Below are positions 19,359 through 29,181 of a DNA stretch of 64,000 bases, one piece after another. The first letter of the stretch is position 1. Every line of letters begins with the position of its first letter. The stretch spans positions 2,666,001 to 2,730,000 of the forward strand of contig NZ_JAJFZL010000001.1 in the NCBI RefSeq assembly GCF_020733635.1, written 5' to 3'. The translations under genes and the position numbers were made by a program. The notes beneath the pieces are model-generated. The model did no database searches. It had not been told where the DNA came from and worked only from the letters and a program-made list of their open reading frames with translations. This DNA is from Nocardia spumae (GTDB lineage Bacteria > Actinomycetota > Actinomycetes > Mycobacteriales > Mycobacteriaceae).

Positions 19359-20647
19359 TCCGGTTCCGGGAACAGGGCGGCGGCCAGTTCGGGCACCGCC
19401 AGTTCGCGTTGCCAGGTCCGTGCGCCACCGGCCTCCAGATACTTGTCGATCGCCGCGGCCGGTTCCGACGGTGTTGCGCCGGAACGGAATTCGGGTAGTC
19501 CGTCCCAGCACAGCCGCCGCAGCAGATCCGGGGTGAGCAGGTTCTCCACCGGAATCGTGTGCCGCTCGGACAATCCGTTCATCGCGGCACGGGCGGCGGC
19601 CAGGCGCGCGGCGGCGACCGGGTCGCGTCGTTCCCAGCGATTGACCGGCGGGGGACCGTCGAACGGCTGTGACATCGGCGGTAGTTGCGAATCCGGCAGC
19701 GCCCGAGCGCGTTCCACCGCGGTCAGCCATTCGCGCGAATACCGGCGCTGCCGCGGACCGCCGAATACCGGCAGGGCGCGCAGCTGCGGAATGGTCTTCG
19801 GATCCGCCTGTGCCGCGGCGATGATCGCCGAATCCGGCAGAATCCGGGCGGGCGCCACATCGCGATGACGCGCGATACCGTCACGGGTGGTCCACAATTC
19901 GCGCACGGTCGCCAACTGCCGCGCCCGGCGCAGGGTGTGAATTCCGGAGGTGCGGCGCCAGCGATCGGGTTTCGGCGCGGCCGGCTCGGCGGTGCGCACA
20001 TGTTCGAATTCCTGTGCGGCCCAGTCGGCTTTGCCCTGTTCGGTGAGTGCCGCGGCGACCTCGTCGCGCAACTCCACCAGCAGTTCCACATCCAGGGCGG
20101 CATAGTTGAGCCAGTCCTGCGGCAGCGGGCGGGTGGACCAGTCGGCGGCGCCGTGACCCTTGCGCAGTTCGCGGCCGAGCAGCCGGGCGACCATCGCGGC
20201 CAGCCCTACCCGGTCGAATCCGGCCAGTCGCCCGCCCAGTTCGGTGTCGAACAGCTGGGCCGGACGCAATCCGAGTTCGGCCAGGCACGGCAGATCTTGA
20301 TCCGCGGAATGCAGCACCCACTCCAGATCGTTGATCACCGCGGCCAGCGCGTCCACCGCCGCCGGATCCGGAATCGGATCGATCAGGTAGCTGCCGCTGC
20401 CGCGTCGGCGCAGCTGGATCAGATAGGCCCGATTCGAGTAGCGGAATCCCGAGGCGCGTTCCGCGTCCACCGCCAGCGGGCCGGCGCCCGCCGCGAGCGC
20501 CGCGGCCGCGGCGGCGATCTGCTCGGCGCTGTCGAGGACCGGAGGGATGCCGTCGGCCGGAGCCAGCAGGGGAACCGCGGTGTCCGCGTCGGGTGGCGTC
20601 GCGGGCGGGGGCCCCGGGGTGGTGTCGGACTCGTCGGCTTCGGGCAT
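19346..20647 (-). CDS. RNase D-like 3'-5' exonuclease with HRDC domain
   Basis: 433 residues from ATG 20647. The DEDDy exonuclease core is intact: LAVDAERASGF (D and E), LHSADQDLPCLAEL (D), and YAALDVELLVELRD (Y and D). An HRDC domain follows around residues 270-350 (SREWLTAVERARALPDSQ). Likely trims structured RNA 3' ends such as tRNA precursors. Equivalent to Rv2681. The DUF3000 gene ends 22 bp upstream on the same strand, so the pair is a unit. The N-terminal 30 residues are Pro/Asp-rich and variable. Confidence 0.88.
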   Translation of the reverse strand: MPEADESDTTPGPPPATPPDADTAVPLLAPADGIPPVLDSAEQIAAAAAALAAGAGPLAVDAERASGFRYSNRAYLIQLRRRGSGSYLIDPIPDPAAVDALAAVINDLEWVLHSADQDLPCLAELGLRPAQLFDTELGGRLAGFDRVGLAAMVARLLGRELRKGHGAADWSTRPLPQDWLNYAALDVELLVELRDEVAAALTEQGKADWAAQEFEHVRTAEPAAPKPDRWRRTSGIHTLRRARQLATVRELWTTRDGIARHRDVAPARILPDSAIIAAAQADPKTIPQLRALPVFGGPRQRRYSREWLTAVERARALPDSQLPPMSQPFDGPPPVNRWERRDPVAAARLAAARAAMNGLSERHTIPVENLLTPDLLRRLCWDGLPEFRSGATPSEPAAAIDKYLEAGGARTWQRELAVPELAAALFPEPDQSS

Positions 20648-20669
20648 AGCTTTGAACTCTACGTGGCCC

Positions 20670-21308
20670 TCAGAACCGGTCGTCGGCGTTCTGTGGATGC
20701 GGACGCAAATGGGTGATACCCGCCGGGGGTAGCCCGGCGGCGTAGGCCAGTACCTCGCAGAATGCCTCGACGTGCGGCGCGAGCTGCGTAGAGCCCACCG
20801 TCCAGGAAGCGCGCAGCTCCAGCTGGTAGGCGCGCGGTGGTCCGGCGATATCGCCGTAGCGGACCGAACTCGTGGAGGTGACGGTGCCGCCCAGCGCCGT
20901 GAATTCCTCACCCCGCGACTCCAGCGCGTCGACCAGCCAGCTCCACGCGACCTCGGGGAGCAACGGATCCCCCGCCAGCGCCGCGTCGATATCGGCCTGA
21001 ATGTAGGCCACCAGCCGGAACACGCCGTGCCAGGCCTCGTGCCCGTTCGGATCGTGCAGCAGGATCAAGCGGCCGAACGCGTCGTCGTCGGAGTCGACCG
21101 GGATCACGTTGGTGTCGGGATGCTTGACCTCCGCTCCGATGGCATAAGAATAGGGAGCCAGTCGCTGGGGAGGCCGGATCGGTGCGAGCTCGATCCGAGG
21201 ATGGACGGATGCGGTGCCCATCGCATCGACCGCGGCGCGAAACTGGGCTGGTTCGCTGTCAGGCTCCGGGGTCGGTGCGGCGCCGTCGCGGAAGTCGAGC
21301 GGTGTCAC
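20670..21308 (-). CDS. DUF3000 family protein
   Basis: 212 residues from GTG 21308 (PLDFRDGAAPTPEPDSEPAQ); longer in-frame starts run into the divergent hemE promoter. Typical family segments are SVHPRIELAPIRPPQRLAP, RLILLHDPNGHEAWHG and GLPPAGITHLRP. Equivalent to Rv2680, always next to RNase D in this group; function unknown. No membrane helix or signal peptide. Confidence 0.88.
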   Translation of the reverse strand: MTPLDFRDGAAPTPEPDSEPAQFRAAVDAMGTASVHPRIELAPIRPPQRLAPYSYAIGAEVKHPDTNVIPVDSDDDAFGRLILLHDPNGHEAWHGVFRLVAYIQADIDAALAGDPLLPEVAWSWLVDALESRGEEFTALGGTVTSTSSVRYGDIAGPPRAYQLELRASWTVGSTQLAPHVEAFCEVLAYAAGLPPAGITHLRPHPQNADDRF

Positions 21309-21414
21309 GAATGTGAACGGTAGACCTGAACCGTGTCCGGCACGCGGAGGCGCGCCGCTACGGGCGCTTGCGCCACGTGCGCACGGTGGCGCGGATGCGC
21401 TCGTCGCGGCGGCA

Positions 21415-21420
21415 TACGAT
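21415..21420 (+). promoter_or_regulatory. Candidate -10 element of hemE, leaderless
   Basis: TACGAT ends 7 nt before the ATG at 21428, so the transcript probably begins at or within a base or two of the start codon. No clear -35 is visible. Confidence 0.4.
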
Positions 21421-21427
21421 AGCGGTG

Positions 21428-22495
21428 ATGAGCACACCAACCCGCCGCCTTCTGTCCGATGCGCCGTTCCTCGCCGCCGCCACCGGCGCCGGGCCCAGCC
21501 GGCGTCCCGTCTGGTTCATGCGCCAAGCCGGCCGCTCGCTGCCCGAGTACCGCGAACTGCGCGCCGGGATCGGCATGCTGGAATCGTGCTTCGATCCGGA
21601 GCTGGTGTGTGAGATCACCATGCAGCCGGTCCGCCGCCACGGTGTGGACGCGGCAATCCTGTTCTCCGACATCGTCGTTCCACTCAAGGCGGCCGGTATC
21701 GATCTCGATATCGTGCCCGGTGTGGGTCCGGTGATCGCCGATCCGGTGCGTTCGGTCGAGGATGTGCGCGCGCTGCCGCGGCTGCGGCCCGAGGAGGTCG
21801 GCGCGGTCACCGAGGGGGTCAGGCTGCTGCTCGGTGAGCTCGGCGCGACACCGCTGATCGGATTCGCCGGTGCCCCTTTCACTCTCGCCTCCTATCTGGT
21901 GGAGGGCGGGCCGAGCCGCAATCACGAGCGCACCAAGGCGATGATGCTGGGTGAGCCGCGGACCTGGCACGAGCTGCTCGGTGTGCTCACCGATATCACC
22001 ATCGAATTCCTGCGTGCGCAGATCGCCGCCGGGGTGGACGCGGTGCAGCTGTTCGATTCGTGGGCCGGTGCGCTGTCGCTGGCGCAGTACCGGGAATTCG
22101 TCCTGCCGCATTCGGAACGGGTGTTCGCCGAGATCGCCGAGTCCGGTGTGCCGCGCATCCACTTCGGTGTCGGCACCGGCGAGTTGCTGGGTGCGATGGG
22201 GGAGGCGGGCGCCGATGTCGTCGGGGTCGACTGGCGGGTGCCGCTGACGGCCGCGGTGCGCCGGGTCGGCGCCGGAAAAGTGTTGCAGGGCAATCTCGAT
22301 CCGGCCGTGCTGTTCGCGGGGAGCGCGGTCGTCGAACGCGAGATCCGCCGGATCGCGCACGAGGCGGACGAGGCGATCACCCTGGGGGCGGCCGGGCATA
22401 TCTTCAACCTGGGCCACGGCGTCCTGCCCGATACCGACCCGGCCGCCATCACCGCGGCCGTGGAGTTGATCCACAGCCTGCCCGTCCCGCTGTAA
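21428..22495 (+). CDS. hemE: Uroporphyrinogen decarboxylase
   Basis: 355 residues. Decarboxylates uroporphyrinogen III to coproporphyrinogen III, the branch intermediate of the coproporphyrin-dependent heme route. Signature 1 is [16 protein letters not shown]; signature 2 is [29 protein letters not shown] carries the catalytic Asp. ATG 21428 is chosen from homologue length and the upstream -10. hemY starts 13 bp after the stop with a strong GAGGAG, so the two are co-transcribed. Confidence 0.95.
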   Translation: MSTPTRRLLSDAPFLAAATGAGPSRRPVWFMRQAGRSLPEYRELRAGIGMLESCFDPELVCEITMQPVRRHGVDAAILFSDIVVPLKAAGIDLDIVPGVGPVIADPVRSVEDVRALPRLRPEEVGAVTEGVRLLLGELGATPLIGFAGAPFTLASYLVEGGPSRNHERTKAMMLGEPRTWHELLGVLTDITIEFLRAQIAAGVDAVQLFDSWAGALSLAQYREFVLPHSERVFAEIAESGVPRIHFGVGTGELLGAMGEAGADVVGVDWRVPLTAAVRRVGAGKVLQGNLDPAVLFAGSAVVEREIRRIAHEADEAITLGAAGHIFNLGHGVLPDTDPAAITAAVELIHSLPVPL

Positions 22496-22508
22496 CGAGG
22501 AGCGTTCG

Positions 22509-23849
22509 ATGCGAGTCGCGGTGATCGGCGGTGGCATCAGTGGGCTGGTCGCGGCCTATCGGCTGCGGCGGGCGCTGGGTTCCGACCTCGAGCTGATCCT
22601 GGTCGAGCGACGCGAGCGGATCGGCGGAATCCTGTACACCGGTGAGCTCGGCGGTGGACCGGTGGATCTGGGCGCGGAGGCCTTCGTGGGCCGCCGGCCC
22701 GAAATCCCGGCGCTGCTGGCCGAATTGGGCCTGTCCGACCAGCTGGTGCATCCGGCCGGGCGACGGCCGCTGATCTGGTCGGGTGGGGTGGCCCGTCCGC
22801 TCCCCGAACGCACCCTGATGGGGATTCCCAGCGGTCCGGACCCGGTCGCCGGCCTGGTCGACGAGGCGACGCTGGCCCGGATCGCCGACGAGCCCGGCCG
22901 CCCGCTGCGCTGGGAACGCGGCGGTGACGTCTCGGTGGCCGAGCTGGTCGCCGACCGCTTCGGTCCGCAGGTCGTCGCGCGCAGTGTGGATCCGCTACTG
23001 GGCGGGGTGTACGCCGGGCGCGCGGAGTCGATCGGGGTGCGGGCCGCGCTGCCGACGCTGGCGGCCGCGCTCGACGCCGGTGCTCCGAATCTGACGCGGG
23101 CGATCGCGGACGCGCTCCCGCCTCCGTCGACCGCACCGGTCTTCGGCGGTCTGCGCGACGGATATCGCGTCCTGCTCGACGGGCTGCGCGAGGCCGCCGC
23201 GCCGAAGCTCGAAACCGATACGGTGGCAACGAGTCCGACGCGCACCGCGAGCGGGTGGGCGATCGATCCGATCGGTGCGGTCGACGCGGTGATCCTGGCG
23301 ACACCGGCGCCGGTGACAGCCGCGCTGCTGCGTGAGGTCGCCCCGGAGGCGGCGGCGGTCGCGAGCGCCATCGAGCTGTCGTCCTCGGCCGTGGTGGCGC
23401 TCGGGCTGCCGGTCGGCACGCCGCTGCCCGACAATTCCGGAATTCTGGTCGCCACCGGAGAACCGTTGCGCGCCAAGGCGTTCACACTGTCGAGCCGCAA
23501 GTGGCCGCATCTGGCCGAACGGGATGTGGCGCTGGTGCGCGCCTCCTTCGGCCGCTTCGGCGACGACACCCCGCTGTCGTGGTCGGACGAGGAATTGATC
23601 GCGGCCGCGGTCGCGGATCTGTCCACGGTCACCGGTGTGGCGATGCGCCCGGAGACCGCCCTCGTCCAGCGGTGGCGGGGCGGCCTGCCGCAATACGCGC
23701 CCGGTCACACGGCACGTATCGCCGAGTTGGAGGCCCGGGTGGCGGCGCTGCCCCGGCTGGCGGTGGCGGGCGCCTATCTGCACGGTGTCGGTGTCCCGGC
23801 ATGTGCCGCTTCGGGAACCGCTGCGGCTCAGCGCATCCTGTCGGAGTAG
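22509..23849 (+). CDS. hemY: Coproporphyrinogen III oxidase (HemY/CgoX type)
   Basis: 446-residue FAD enzyme that in Gram-positives oxidises coproporphyrinogen III to coproporphyrin III. N-terminal dinucleotide fold VAVIGGGISGLVAAYRLR, then the Glu-ending strand LELILVERRERIGG. The C-terminal FAD-binding stretch is LAVAGAYLHGVGVPACAASG. It belongs with hemE and hemQ to the actinobacterial pathway. The start has AACGAGGAG 7 nt upstream. Confidence 0.93.
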   Translation: MRVAVIGGGISGLVAAYRLRRALGSDLELILVERRERIGGILYTGELGGGPVDLGAEAFVGRRPEIPALLAELGLSDQLVHPAGRRPLIWSGGVARPLPERTLMGIPSGPDPVAGLVDEATLARIADEPGRPLRWERGGDVSVAELVADRFGPQVVARSVDPLLGGVYAGRAESIGVRAALPTLAAALDAGAPNLTRAIADALPPPSTAPVFGGLRDGYRVLLDGLREAAAPKLETDTVATSPTRTASGWAIDPIGAVDAVILATPAPVTAALLREVAPEAAAVASAIELSSSAVVALGLPVGTPLPDNSGILVATGEPLRAKAFTLSSRKWPHLAERDVALVRASFGRFGDDTPLSWSDEELIAAAVADLSTVTGVAMRPETALVQRWRGGLPQYAPGHTARIAELEARVAALPRLAVAGAYLHGVGVPACAASGTAAAQRILSE

Positions 23850-23993
23850 GCGGTCCCTGGATCACCCGGCCGCCGTCTCGGCGAGCGGTGAGCGCCGGCG
23901 GGGCGGCACCGACCGGGTATCCGCCGGAACCGGGTGGGGGCGGACTGGGTGCGGCTGTGCTGTCGTGGAGTGCTCAGTGGCACGATGGTGGCT

Positions 23994-24689
23994 ATGGCGC
24001 GACTCGATTACCAAGCTCTCAACTCGACCATCCGGTATCTGATGTTCTCGGTGTTCCAGGTCAAACCCGGGGCCCTGGGCGAGCAGCGCGACACCGTGGT
24101 CAAACAGGCGCGCGAATTCTTCGACTCGCTCGACGAGCGCGGTGTCGTGGTGCGCGGAATCTACGATGTGGCCGGTCTGCGTGCCGACGCCGATTTCATG
24201 ATCTGGTGGCATGCCGAGCGGATCGAGGATCTGCAGGCGGCCTACGCCGAATTCCGCCGCACCACCGATCTGGGCCGCGCGAGCACCCCGGTGTGGAGCA
24301 ATGCCGCGATCCACCGCCCCGCGGAGTTCAACAAGAGCCACATCCCGGCCTTCCTGGCCGGTGAGGAGCCGGGCAACTACATCTGCGTCTACCCGTTCGT
24401 CCGGTCCTACGAGTGGTACCTGCTGCCCGACGAGGAGCGCCGCCGCATGCTGGCCGACCACGGTAAGCAGGCCCGGGCCTATCCGGATGTGCGGGCCAAT
24501 ACCGTCGCCTCGTTCGCCCTGGGCGACTACGAGTGGATCCTCGCCTTCGAGGCGCCGGAGCTGCACCGCATCGTCGACCTCATGCGCGAGCTGCGCGCTA
24601 CCGACGCGCGCAATCATGTGCGCGAGGAGATCCCGTTCTTCAGCGGGCCTCGGGTGGACATCGAACAGCTGATCGCCGCACTGCCCTGA
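23994..24689 (+). CDS. hemQ: Coproheme decarboxylase (chlorite dismutase-like HemQ/ChdC)
   Basis: 231 residues from ATG 23994, the N-terminus [19 protein letters not shown] being like that of Rv2676c. It turns coproheme into heme b by two H2O2-dependent decarboxylations. [19 protein letters not shown] contains the conserved catalytic Tyr region and [18 protein letters not shown] the proximal-side His region. It follows hemY after 144 bp. ATG 23985, three residues earlier, is an alternative. Confidence 0.93.
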   Translation: MARLDYQALNSTIRYLMFSVFQVKPGALGEQRDTVVKQAREFFDSLDERGVVVRGIYDVAGLRADADFMIWWHAERIEDLQAAYAEFRRTTDLGRASTPVWSNAAIHRPAEFNKSHIPAFLAGEEPGNYICVYPFVRSYEWYLLPDEERRRMLADHGKQARAYPDVRANTVASFALGDYEWILAFEAPELHRIVDLMRELRATDARNHVREEIPFFSGPRVDIEQLIAALP

Positions 24690-24708
24690 CCGGGGCCGCC
24701 GGCCGGTG

Positions 24709-24728
24709 TGCCCCGGGAATTCGGGGCA
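24709..24728 (+). terminator. Hairpin after hemQ
   Basis: TGCCCCG and CGGGGCA form a perfect 7-bp stem with a 6-nt loop 19 bp after the hemQ stop, in the gap between the convergent hemQ and msrB genes. There is no U-tract. Confidence 0.4.
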
Positions 24729-24832
24729 TGCCGCCGCGGTCTCGTACCCCGTAAGGTCTTGCCGTCAGCTCGGTCGCGCGTCTGCCCGACGTGTCCCGAG
24801 GGTTGCGGGACCGGGCATCGGGCCGGGTCCGA

Positions 24833-25288
24833 TCAGCCGGCCGTGTCGTCCGAGGGGTGCAGACGCAGTGCGATCGAGTTGATGCAGTACCGCTTGTCGG
24901 TCGGCGTCGGATAGCCCTCGCCCTCGAAGACGTGGCCGAGGTGGCTGTGGCAGTTCGCGCACAGCACCTCGACCCGGCGCATCCCCAGCGAATCGTCGGA
25001 CCGCAGGATCACCGCATCGGAATCGGCGGGATCGAAGAACGACGGCCAGCCGCAGTGCGAATGGAATTTCTCGGCGCTGCGGAACAGTTCGGCACCGCAG
25101 GCCCGGCAGCTGTAGACACCGGTGGTCTCGGTGTCGGTGTATTCACCGGTGAACGCCCGCTCGGTGCCGGCCTCACGCAGCACCGCGTACTCCTGCGGAC
25201 TCAGCCGGGCCCGCCACTGTTGCGGGCTCAGCTCGATCTTGGGGGCCGGTAGCGACGAGGTCGCGGATGATTCGGCGTCGGAGCTCAT
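24833..25288 (-). CDS. msrB: Peptide-methionine (R)-S-oxide reductase
   Basis: 151 residues. Repairs methionine-R-sulfoxide in proteins. Zinc Cys pairs are CRACGAELF and CANCHSHLGHVF, the substrate region is HCGWPSFFDP, and the catalytic Cys is in RYCINSIALRL. The 20-residue N-terminus is Ser/Ala rich and not conserved. Equivalent to Rv2674. It is followed on the same strand by aftC upstream at 58 bp. Confidence 0.94.
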   Translation of the reverse strand: MSSDAESSATSSLPAPKIELSPQQWRARLSPQEYAVLREAGTERAFTGEYTDTETTGVYSCRACGAELFRSAEKFHSHCGWPSFFDPADSDAVILRSDDSLGMRRVEVLCANCHSHLGHVFEGEGYPTPTDKRYCINSIALRLHPSDDTAG

Positions 25289-25346
25289 GAGTCGATTCTA
25301 GTGGCGCTCCCGAACCCGCATCGGGTGTGCGCGCTCACCCCGCGGA

Positions 25347-26702
25347 TCAGCGCAGCGCCCCGGCCTCCGACGGTGTCGGCGGCTCCACCGCGTCATCGTC
25401 GGCGGGGACGGGTTCGCGGCTGCCGACCCGGGTGGACGGCGAATCGGTGACGGTGGCCGCCGGGCTCGCCGCGCGTGGCAGCAGGAATGCGGGTTCGATA
25501 CCCGAATCGAGGCGCCCGTCTCGCCGGGCGGCCAGATACCGGTCGCCCAGCACGCAGAACACCACGATCAGCAGCAACGCCCAGCCGAAGGTGACCCGCA
25601 GATACTCCAGGGCGCGACCGGCACTCTGCCAGTGGTCCAGCAGCCATTTGTCGTAGGTCATGAAACCGAAGATCGCCACCCACGCGGGCCAGTTGCGCAG
25701 CACCGAATTACGCAGCACCACCGTCATGAGGAACGGGAACAGCATCATCGAGTAGTACTGCTGGCCCAGGCCGGGCAGCAGGAACGAGGCGGTCAGGATG
25801 ACGCCGGCGCTGGTGCAGACGAAGAACACCTCGTCGTCGCGGCAGTACCGGTACAGCAGCCACAGCGAGATCAGCACCAGTACGCCCAGCACGATCCGGA
25901 TACTCCAGGTGAGCCACGGCGGCAGGCCGTAGTACTCGGCGTTGCCGACGATGGCGCTGTTGAAGTAGTCGCGGGATTTGAGCAGGTACGGCACGGTGCG
26001 GTGGACGAAGTCCATCGGATCCTTGATCAGCGGCCAGGCGATGGCCATCAGCACGACCGGGACGCCGATCGCGGTGATGAACACCTGCCACTGCCTGCGT
26101 GCCAGCGGTATCAGCAGCAGCGGCGCGAGCGTCGGTTTCACCGCGATGGTCAATCCCATGACCAGCCCGGCCAGCAGATCGCGTCGCTGCAGCAGCAAGT
26201 GGATGAACAGCACCTCGGCCAGCAGGAGGCAGCCGTTGACATTGCCGAAGCCGAGGGTGTTGATGACGGTTTCGGAGGCGAACATCAGCAGCAGCAGCAA
26301 CGGCGCGGCCACCGACTTCGTCGAGTACTTGAACAGCCGCAGCAGCAGGTACCAGGCCAGGATGATCGCGACCGCGTTCAACGCGATGAAGCACCAGCGA
26401 GATTTATCCGGATCGATCAGCGCCAGCGGCGCGACCAGCAGTGTTCCGCTCGGCGGGTACAGGTAGTGCGGATCGACGAGATCGAAGTTCTCACCGTAGA
26501 TCGACCGGCCGTTGAGAAATGCCAGCGACGCCTTGTAGACGGGTGCGAAGTCGTCGGTGATGCTGAAATTGGTCCCTTTGACGATGACCTGGTGCAGCAC
26601 GGTGAGTATCGCGAAGGGCCACAGTGCGAAGTTGAACACTTCGGCGGTGGTGCGAGCGGTGCGCGGCTCGAGCTGACGAAGGAACACTGGGGCACGGTAC
26701 AC
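25347..26702 (-). CDS. aftC: Alpha-(1->3)-arabinofuranosyltransferase AftC
   Basis: 451-residue GT-C (DUF2029/GT87) membrane glycosyltransferase from GTG 26702. In mycobacteria AftC adds the alpha-1,3 branch to arabinan of arabinogalactan and lipoarabinomannan using decaprenyl-phosphoarabinose on the outer membrane face. The first extracytoplasmic loop carries the acidic pair ITDDFAPVYKA typical of GT-C enzymes; HYLYPPSGTLLVAPLAL follows. About ten hydrophobic helices are readable (MNLIF-free; e.g. PLLLLLMFASETVINTLGF). The last 45 residues are a Pro/Ala-rich cytoplasmic tail. Its place matches Rv2673. Confidence 0.88.
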   Translation of the reverse strand: MYRAPVFLRQLEPRTARTTAEVFNFALWPFAILTVLHQVIVKGTNFSITDDFAPVYKASLAFLNGRSIYGENFDLVDPHYLYPPSGTLLVAPLALIDPDKSRWCFIALNAVAIILAWYLLLRLFKYSTKSVAAPLLLLLMFASETVINTLGFGNVNGCLLLAEVLFIHLLLQRRDLLAGLVMGLTIAVKPTLAPLLLIPLARRQWQVFITAIGVPVVLMAIAWPLIKDPMDFVHRTVPYLLKSRDYFNSAIVGNAEYYGLPPWLTWSIRIVLGVLVLISLWLLYRYCRDDEVFFVCTSAGVILTASFLLPGLGQQYYSMMLFPFLMTVVLRNSVLRNWPAWVAIFGFMTYDKWLLDHWQSAGRALEYLRVTFGWALLLIVVFCVLGDRYLAARRDGRLDSGIEPAFLLPRAASPAATVTDSPSTRVGSREPVPADDDAVEPPTPSEAGALR

Positions 26703-26771
26703 CGGAAACCCTGGCTATGGTTGCGCGGACCCGCCGTCGAGCGCGTGATCGATCGCATCGGTCACAGGTGG

Positions 26772-28334
26772 TCAGGCCGGGCAGGCGGTGCCGTCGGCCG
26801 GCAGTGTCGCATCCTTCAGATAGGCGGTGATGTTCTGCTGCGCGCAGCCGGAGTGAGTGAACACCGGATGCCCCCAGCCCTGCCACTGCACGGTGGAGGT
26901 GCGCGCACCGGCGGCGCCGAGCGCACCGGTGACCGATGATCTGCCCTCACCGCCGACCACCGGGTCGGCGGTCGTGCCGAGTACCAGCACGGGCAGTGCG
27001 AATGCGCCCGGCTGCTTCGGTGCCTGTGCGGCCGGCCAGGCCGAGCATTCCATCAGTCCGGTCGCGCCCGTCCGGCCGAATACCGGATACTTTGCGCCCC
27101 AATCGTTTTCCAGCTGCTTGGCGCGGTCCGGCGTGGCCGGCTGCTGGTTGTCGCTGCAGCGCGACACGAATTGGCCGTCGGATCCGATCGCCGCGGCCTC
27201 CCGGGTGACCAGTCCCTGTAGCGGACCGCGGTCGCCGCGTCCGGCCGCTGACAGGGCATCGGCCAGTTCGGTGGTGTGCGCGGGCTGGTCGGCGCGGGGA
27301 TCACCGAGGAAACCGGTGATGGTGGTGGTCAGGGCGGATGCGGACAGTTCGCCGAGTTGCCCGGATCCGGCTTTGCCGACCAGATCGGTGATCGCCGCCC
27401 GGGGATCGGGTCCGAGTGAACAGCCGAGATCGGCGCAGCGCCGCGCGAATCCGGTCAACGCGGCCTCGGCGCCCTTGACCTGCTGTTCGGTCCGGGTGAC
27501 CGCGTCGGTGCCGCTCGGTTCGGGTGAGTCCAGTACCAGCCGGGCCAGGTGATCACCGTATTTGGCCGCATATCCGAGTGCCACCCGGGAACCGTTGCCG
27601 GTGCCGAGCAGATCGATCCGATCGACCTGCCACTGCTTGCGCAGCTGCTCGATATCGTCGGCGGCGTGCGGGGCGTCGAAGGTCCCCTGGTACGGCTGCA
27701 GGAAGTCCTGGCAGGCGATGGTGGCGTTCTGGCTCAGCGTCGCCATCGCGTCCACCTTGTCGCCGCCAGGGGCGAACTGTCCGTTGTCGGCCAGGCCCTG
27801 TCGGATGTCGTCGGGCAGGCAGTCGATCGGCTGCGAGCTGCCGATGCCGCGCCGATCGACCCCGACGAGTGGGTGGCTGGCCAGGATCTCCGCGCCCGGG
27901 CCGGAGACCAGGCCCGCGACGGTGGCGGTGGTGGAGCGGTCACCGCCGGAGGTCACCACCAGCGGCGCGGCGTCGGCGGGGGTCTGCGGGGTGCGGGCAC
28001 GGACCGCGGCGATACGGAAGGTGCCCAGCACCGATCCGCCGGAATCGATCGGGCTGGAGAATTCGGCGCATTCGAAGATCACCCCGGCCGGCGGCGCACC
28101 CGTTCCCAGCAGGTTGAACGTCGGTGCGGCGCAATCGTGCCAGGACAGATCGGTTGTGGGCACCTGCGCCTGCGGCGGCGCCGCCGCAGCGGCGCTGGTG
28201 CTGGTGGCCGGGCCCGATCCGCCGTGCGGATGTTCCACCGCCACGCCCGGACGTTGCGACGGTCCGGCACCGCAGGCGGTGGTCAGCAGAACCGTCAGCG
28301 ACGATGCCAGCAGAGCGGCGCGAGTCCAACGCAT
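26772..28334 (-). CDS. Exported TAP-like alpha/beta hydrolase-fold protein lacking the nucleophile Ser (Rv2672-like)
   Basis: 520 residues with an export signal (ALLASSLTVLLTTAC) and a lipobox-like LTTAC, so probably a lipoprotein. It has the tripeptidyl-aminopeptidase/SlpE layout: HPLVGVDRRGIGSSQPIDC (oxyanion part) early, LLGTGNGSRVALGYAAKY at the elbow, VLGTTADPVVGGEGRSS (acid) and WGHPVFTHSGCAQQ (His) at the C-terminus. In active relatives the elbow reads GTSYG; here the Ser is Gly (GTGNG), so catalysis by the usual triad is doubtful. Six or more Cys suggest disulfides outside the cell. Confidence 0.82.
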   Translation of the reverse strand: MRWTRAALLASSLTVLLTTACGAGPSQRPGVAVEHPHGGSGPATSTSAAAAAPPQAQVPTTDLSWHDCAAPTFNLLGTGAPPAGVIFECAEFSSPIDSGGSVLGTFRIAAVRARTPQTPADAAPLVVTSGGDRSTTATVAGLVSGPGAEILASHPLVGVDRRGIGSSQPIDCLPDDIRQGLADNGQFAPGGDKVDAMATLSQNATIACQDFLQPYQGTFDAPHAADDIEQLRKQWQVDRIDLLGTGNGSRVALGYAAKYGDHLARLVLDSPEPSGTDAVTRTEQQVKGAEAALTGFARRCADLGCSLGPDPRAAITDLVGKAGSGQLGELSASALTTTITGFLGDPRADQPAHTTELADALSAAGRGDRGPLQGLVTREAAAIGSDGQFVSRCSDNQQPATPDRAKQLENDWGAKYPVFGRTGATGLMECSAWPAAQAPKQPGAFALPVLVLGTTADPVVGGEGRSSVTGALGAAGARTSTVQWQGWGHPVFTHSGCAQQNITAYLKDATLPADGTACPA

Positions 28335-28366
28335 GCGTTACACCCTGCCAGGTTCGGTGCGCCGTT

Positions 28367-29158
28367 TCAGCTCTGGGTGCGCGTGCGCTCCCATCGGGTG
28401 AGCACCGTGCCGTCGTCGTCGAGCAGCGCGTGACGCAGGCTCATCGCCGTCGGCAAGGCCTTGGGCGACACCGCGATTCGTCCCGCGGTGCCGCCGACCA
28501 GCAGTGGTGAGACGGTCAGGCACAACTCGTCGACCGCACCCGCGCCGATCAATTCGCCGAACAGTGACGGCCCGCCCTCGCACAGCACCCGCAGCAGACC
28601 GCGTTCGGCCAGCACGCGGCGGATATCGGCGGCGGTGACCGTGCTCTGGCCGGCCTCGATCACCTCCGCGCCGGTGCCGGCGAGCAGGTGTTTGCGCGCG
28701 CTGTCGGCGGCGGCGGTGGTGAGAATCAGCGGCGGGCGCTGGGTATCGGTGAACAGCCGGCTCGCCGGGTCCAGCGCCGCGCTCGCGGTGACGACCGCGA
28801 TGGGCGGCGGCGCGCCGTCACGCGCGCCGCCCAGACCGTGATGGTGCAGCCGCATCCGGCGCCGGGAGTCGGTGCGGGCGCCGCCGTAATTCTCCGCGCG
28901 CACGGTTCCCGCGCCGACGAGGATCACATCGGCCAGGTCCCGCAGGATGGCGAAGACGGTGCCGTCGGCGGGCCGTCCCAGCGCACCGGAACGGTCGTCC
29001 ACGGTGGCGGCGCCGTCGAGGCTGGCCACGAAGTTGACCCGGATCCACGGCGTCTCCACCGCGGCCGGATAGGTGTAGAGCTGAACGAGGTCGGTGATCT
29101 CACCGGCGCCGTCGGCCGTCAGGGCTGTGAACTGGATCGCATCGGGGACACGCTGCAT
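28367..29158 (-). CDS. RibD C-terminal-type pyrimidine reductase (Rv2671-like)
   Basis: 263-residue NADPH-dependent reductase of the RibD-C/dihydrofolate-reductase fold. WIRVNFVASLDGAATV is the substrate/cofactor start, DVILVGAGTVRAENYGG the NADPH loop, and RVLCEGGPSLFGELIGAGAVD the conserved Gly-rich segment. It has no deaminase domain, so it is not a full RibD. In M. tuberculosis Rv2671 can supply dihydrofolate reductase activity; the same is plausible here but untested. Divergent from zapE. Confidence 0.87.
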   Translation of the reverse strand: MQRVPDAIQFTALTADGAGEITDLVQLYTYPAAVETPWIRVNFVASLDGAATVDDRSGALGRPADGTVFAILRDLADVILVGAGTVRAENYGGARTDSRRRMRLHHHGLGGARDGAPPPIAVVTASAALDPASRLFTDTQRPPLILTTAAADSARKHLLAGTGAEVIEAGQSTVTAADIRRVLAERGLLRVLCEGGPSLFGELIGAGAVDELCLTVSPLLVGGTAGRIAVSPKALPTAMSLRHALLDDDGTVLTRWERTRTQS

Positions 29159-29181
29159 AAGGTCCGATCACACCACGTCAG

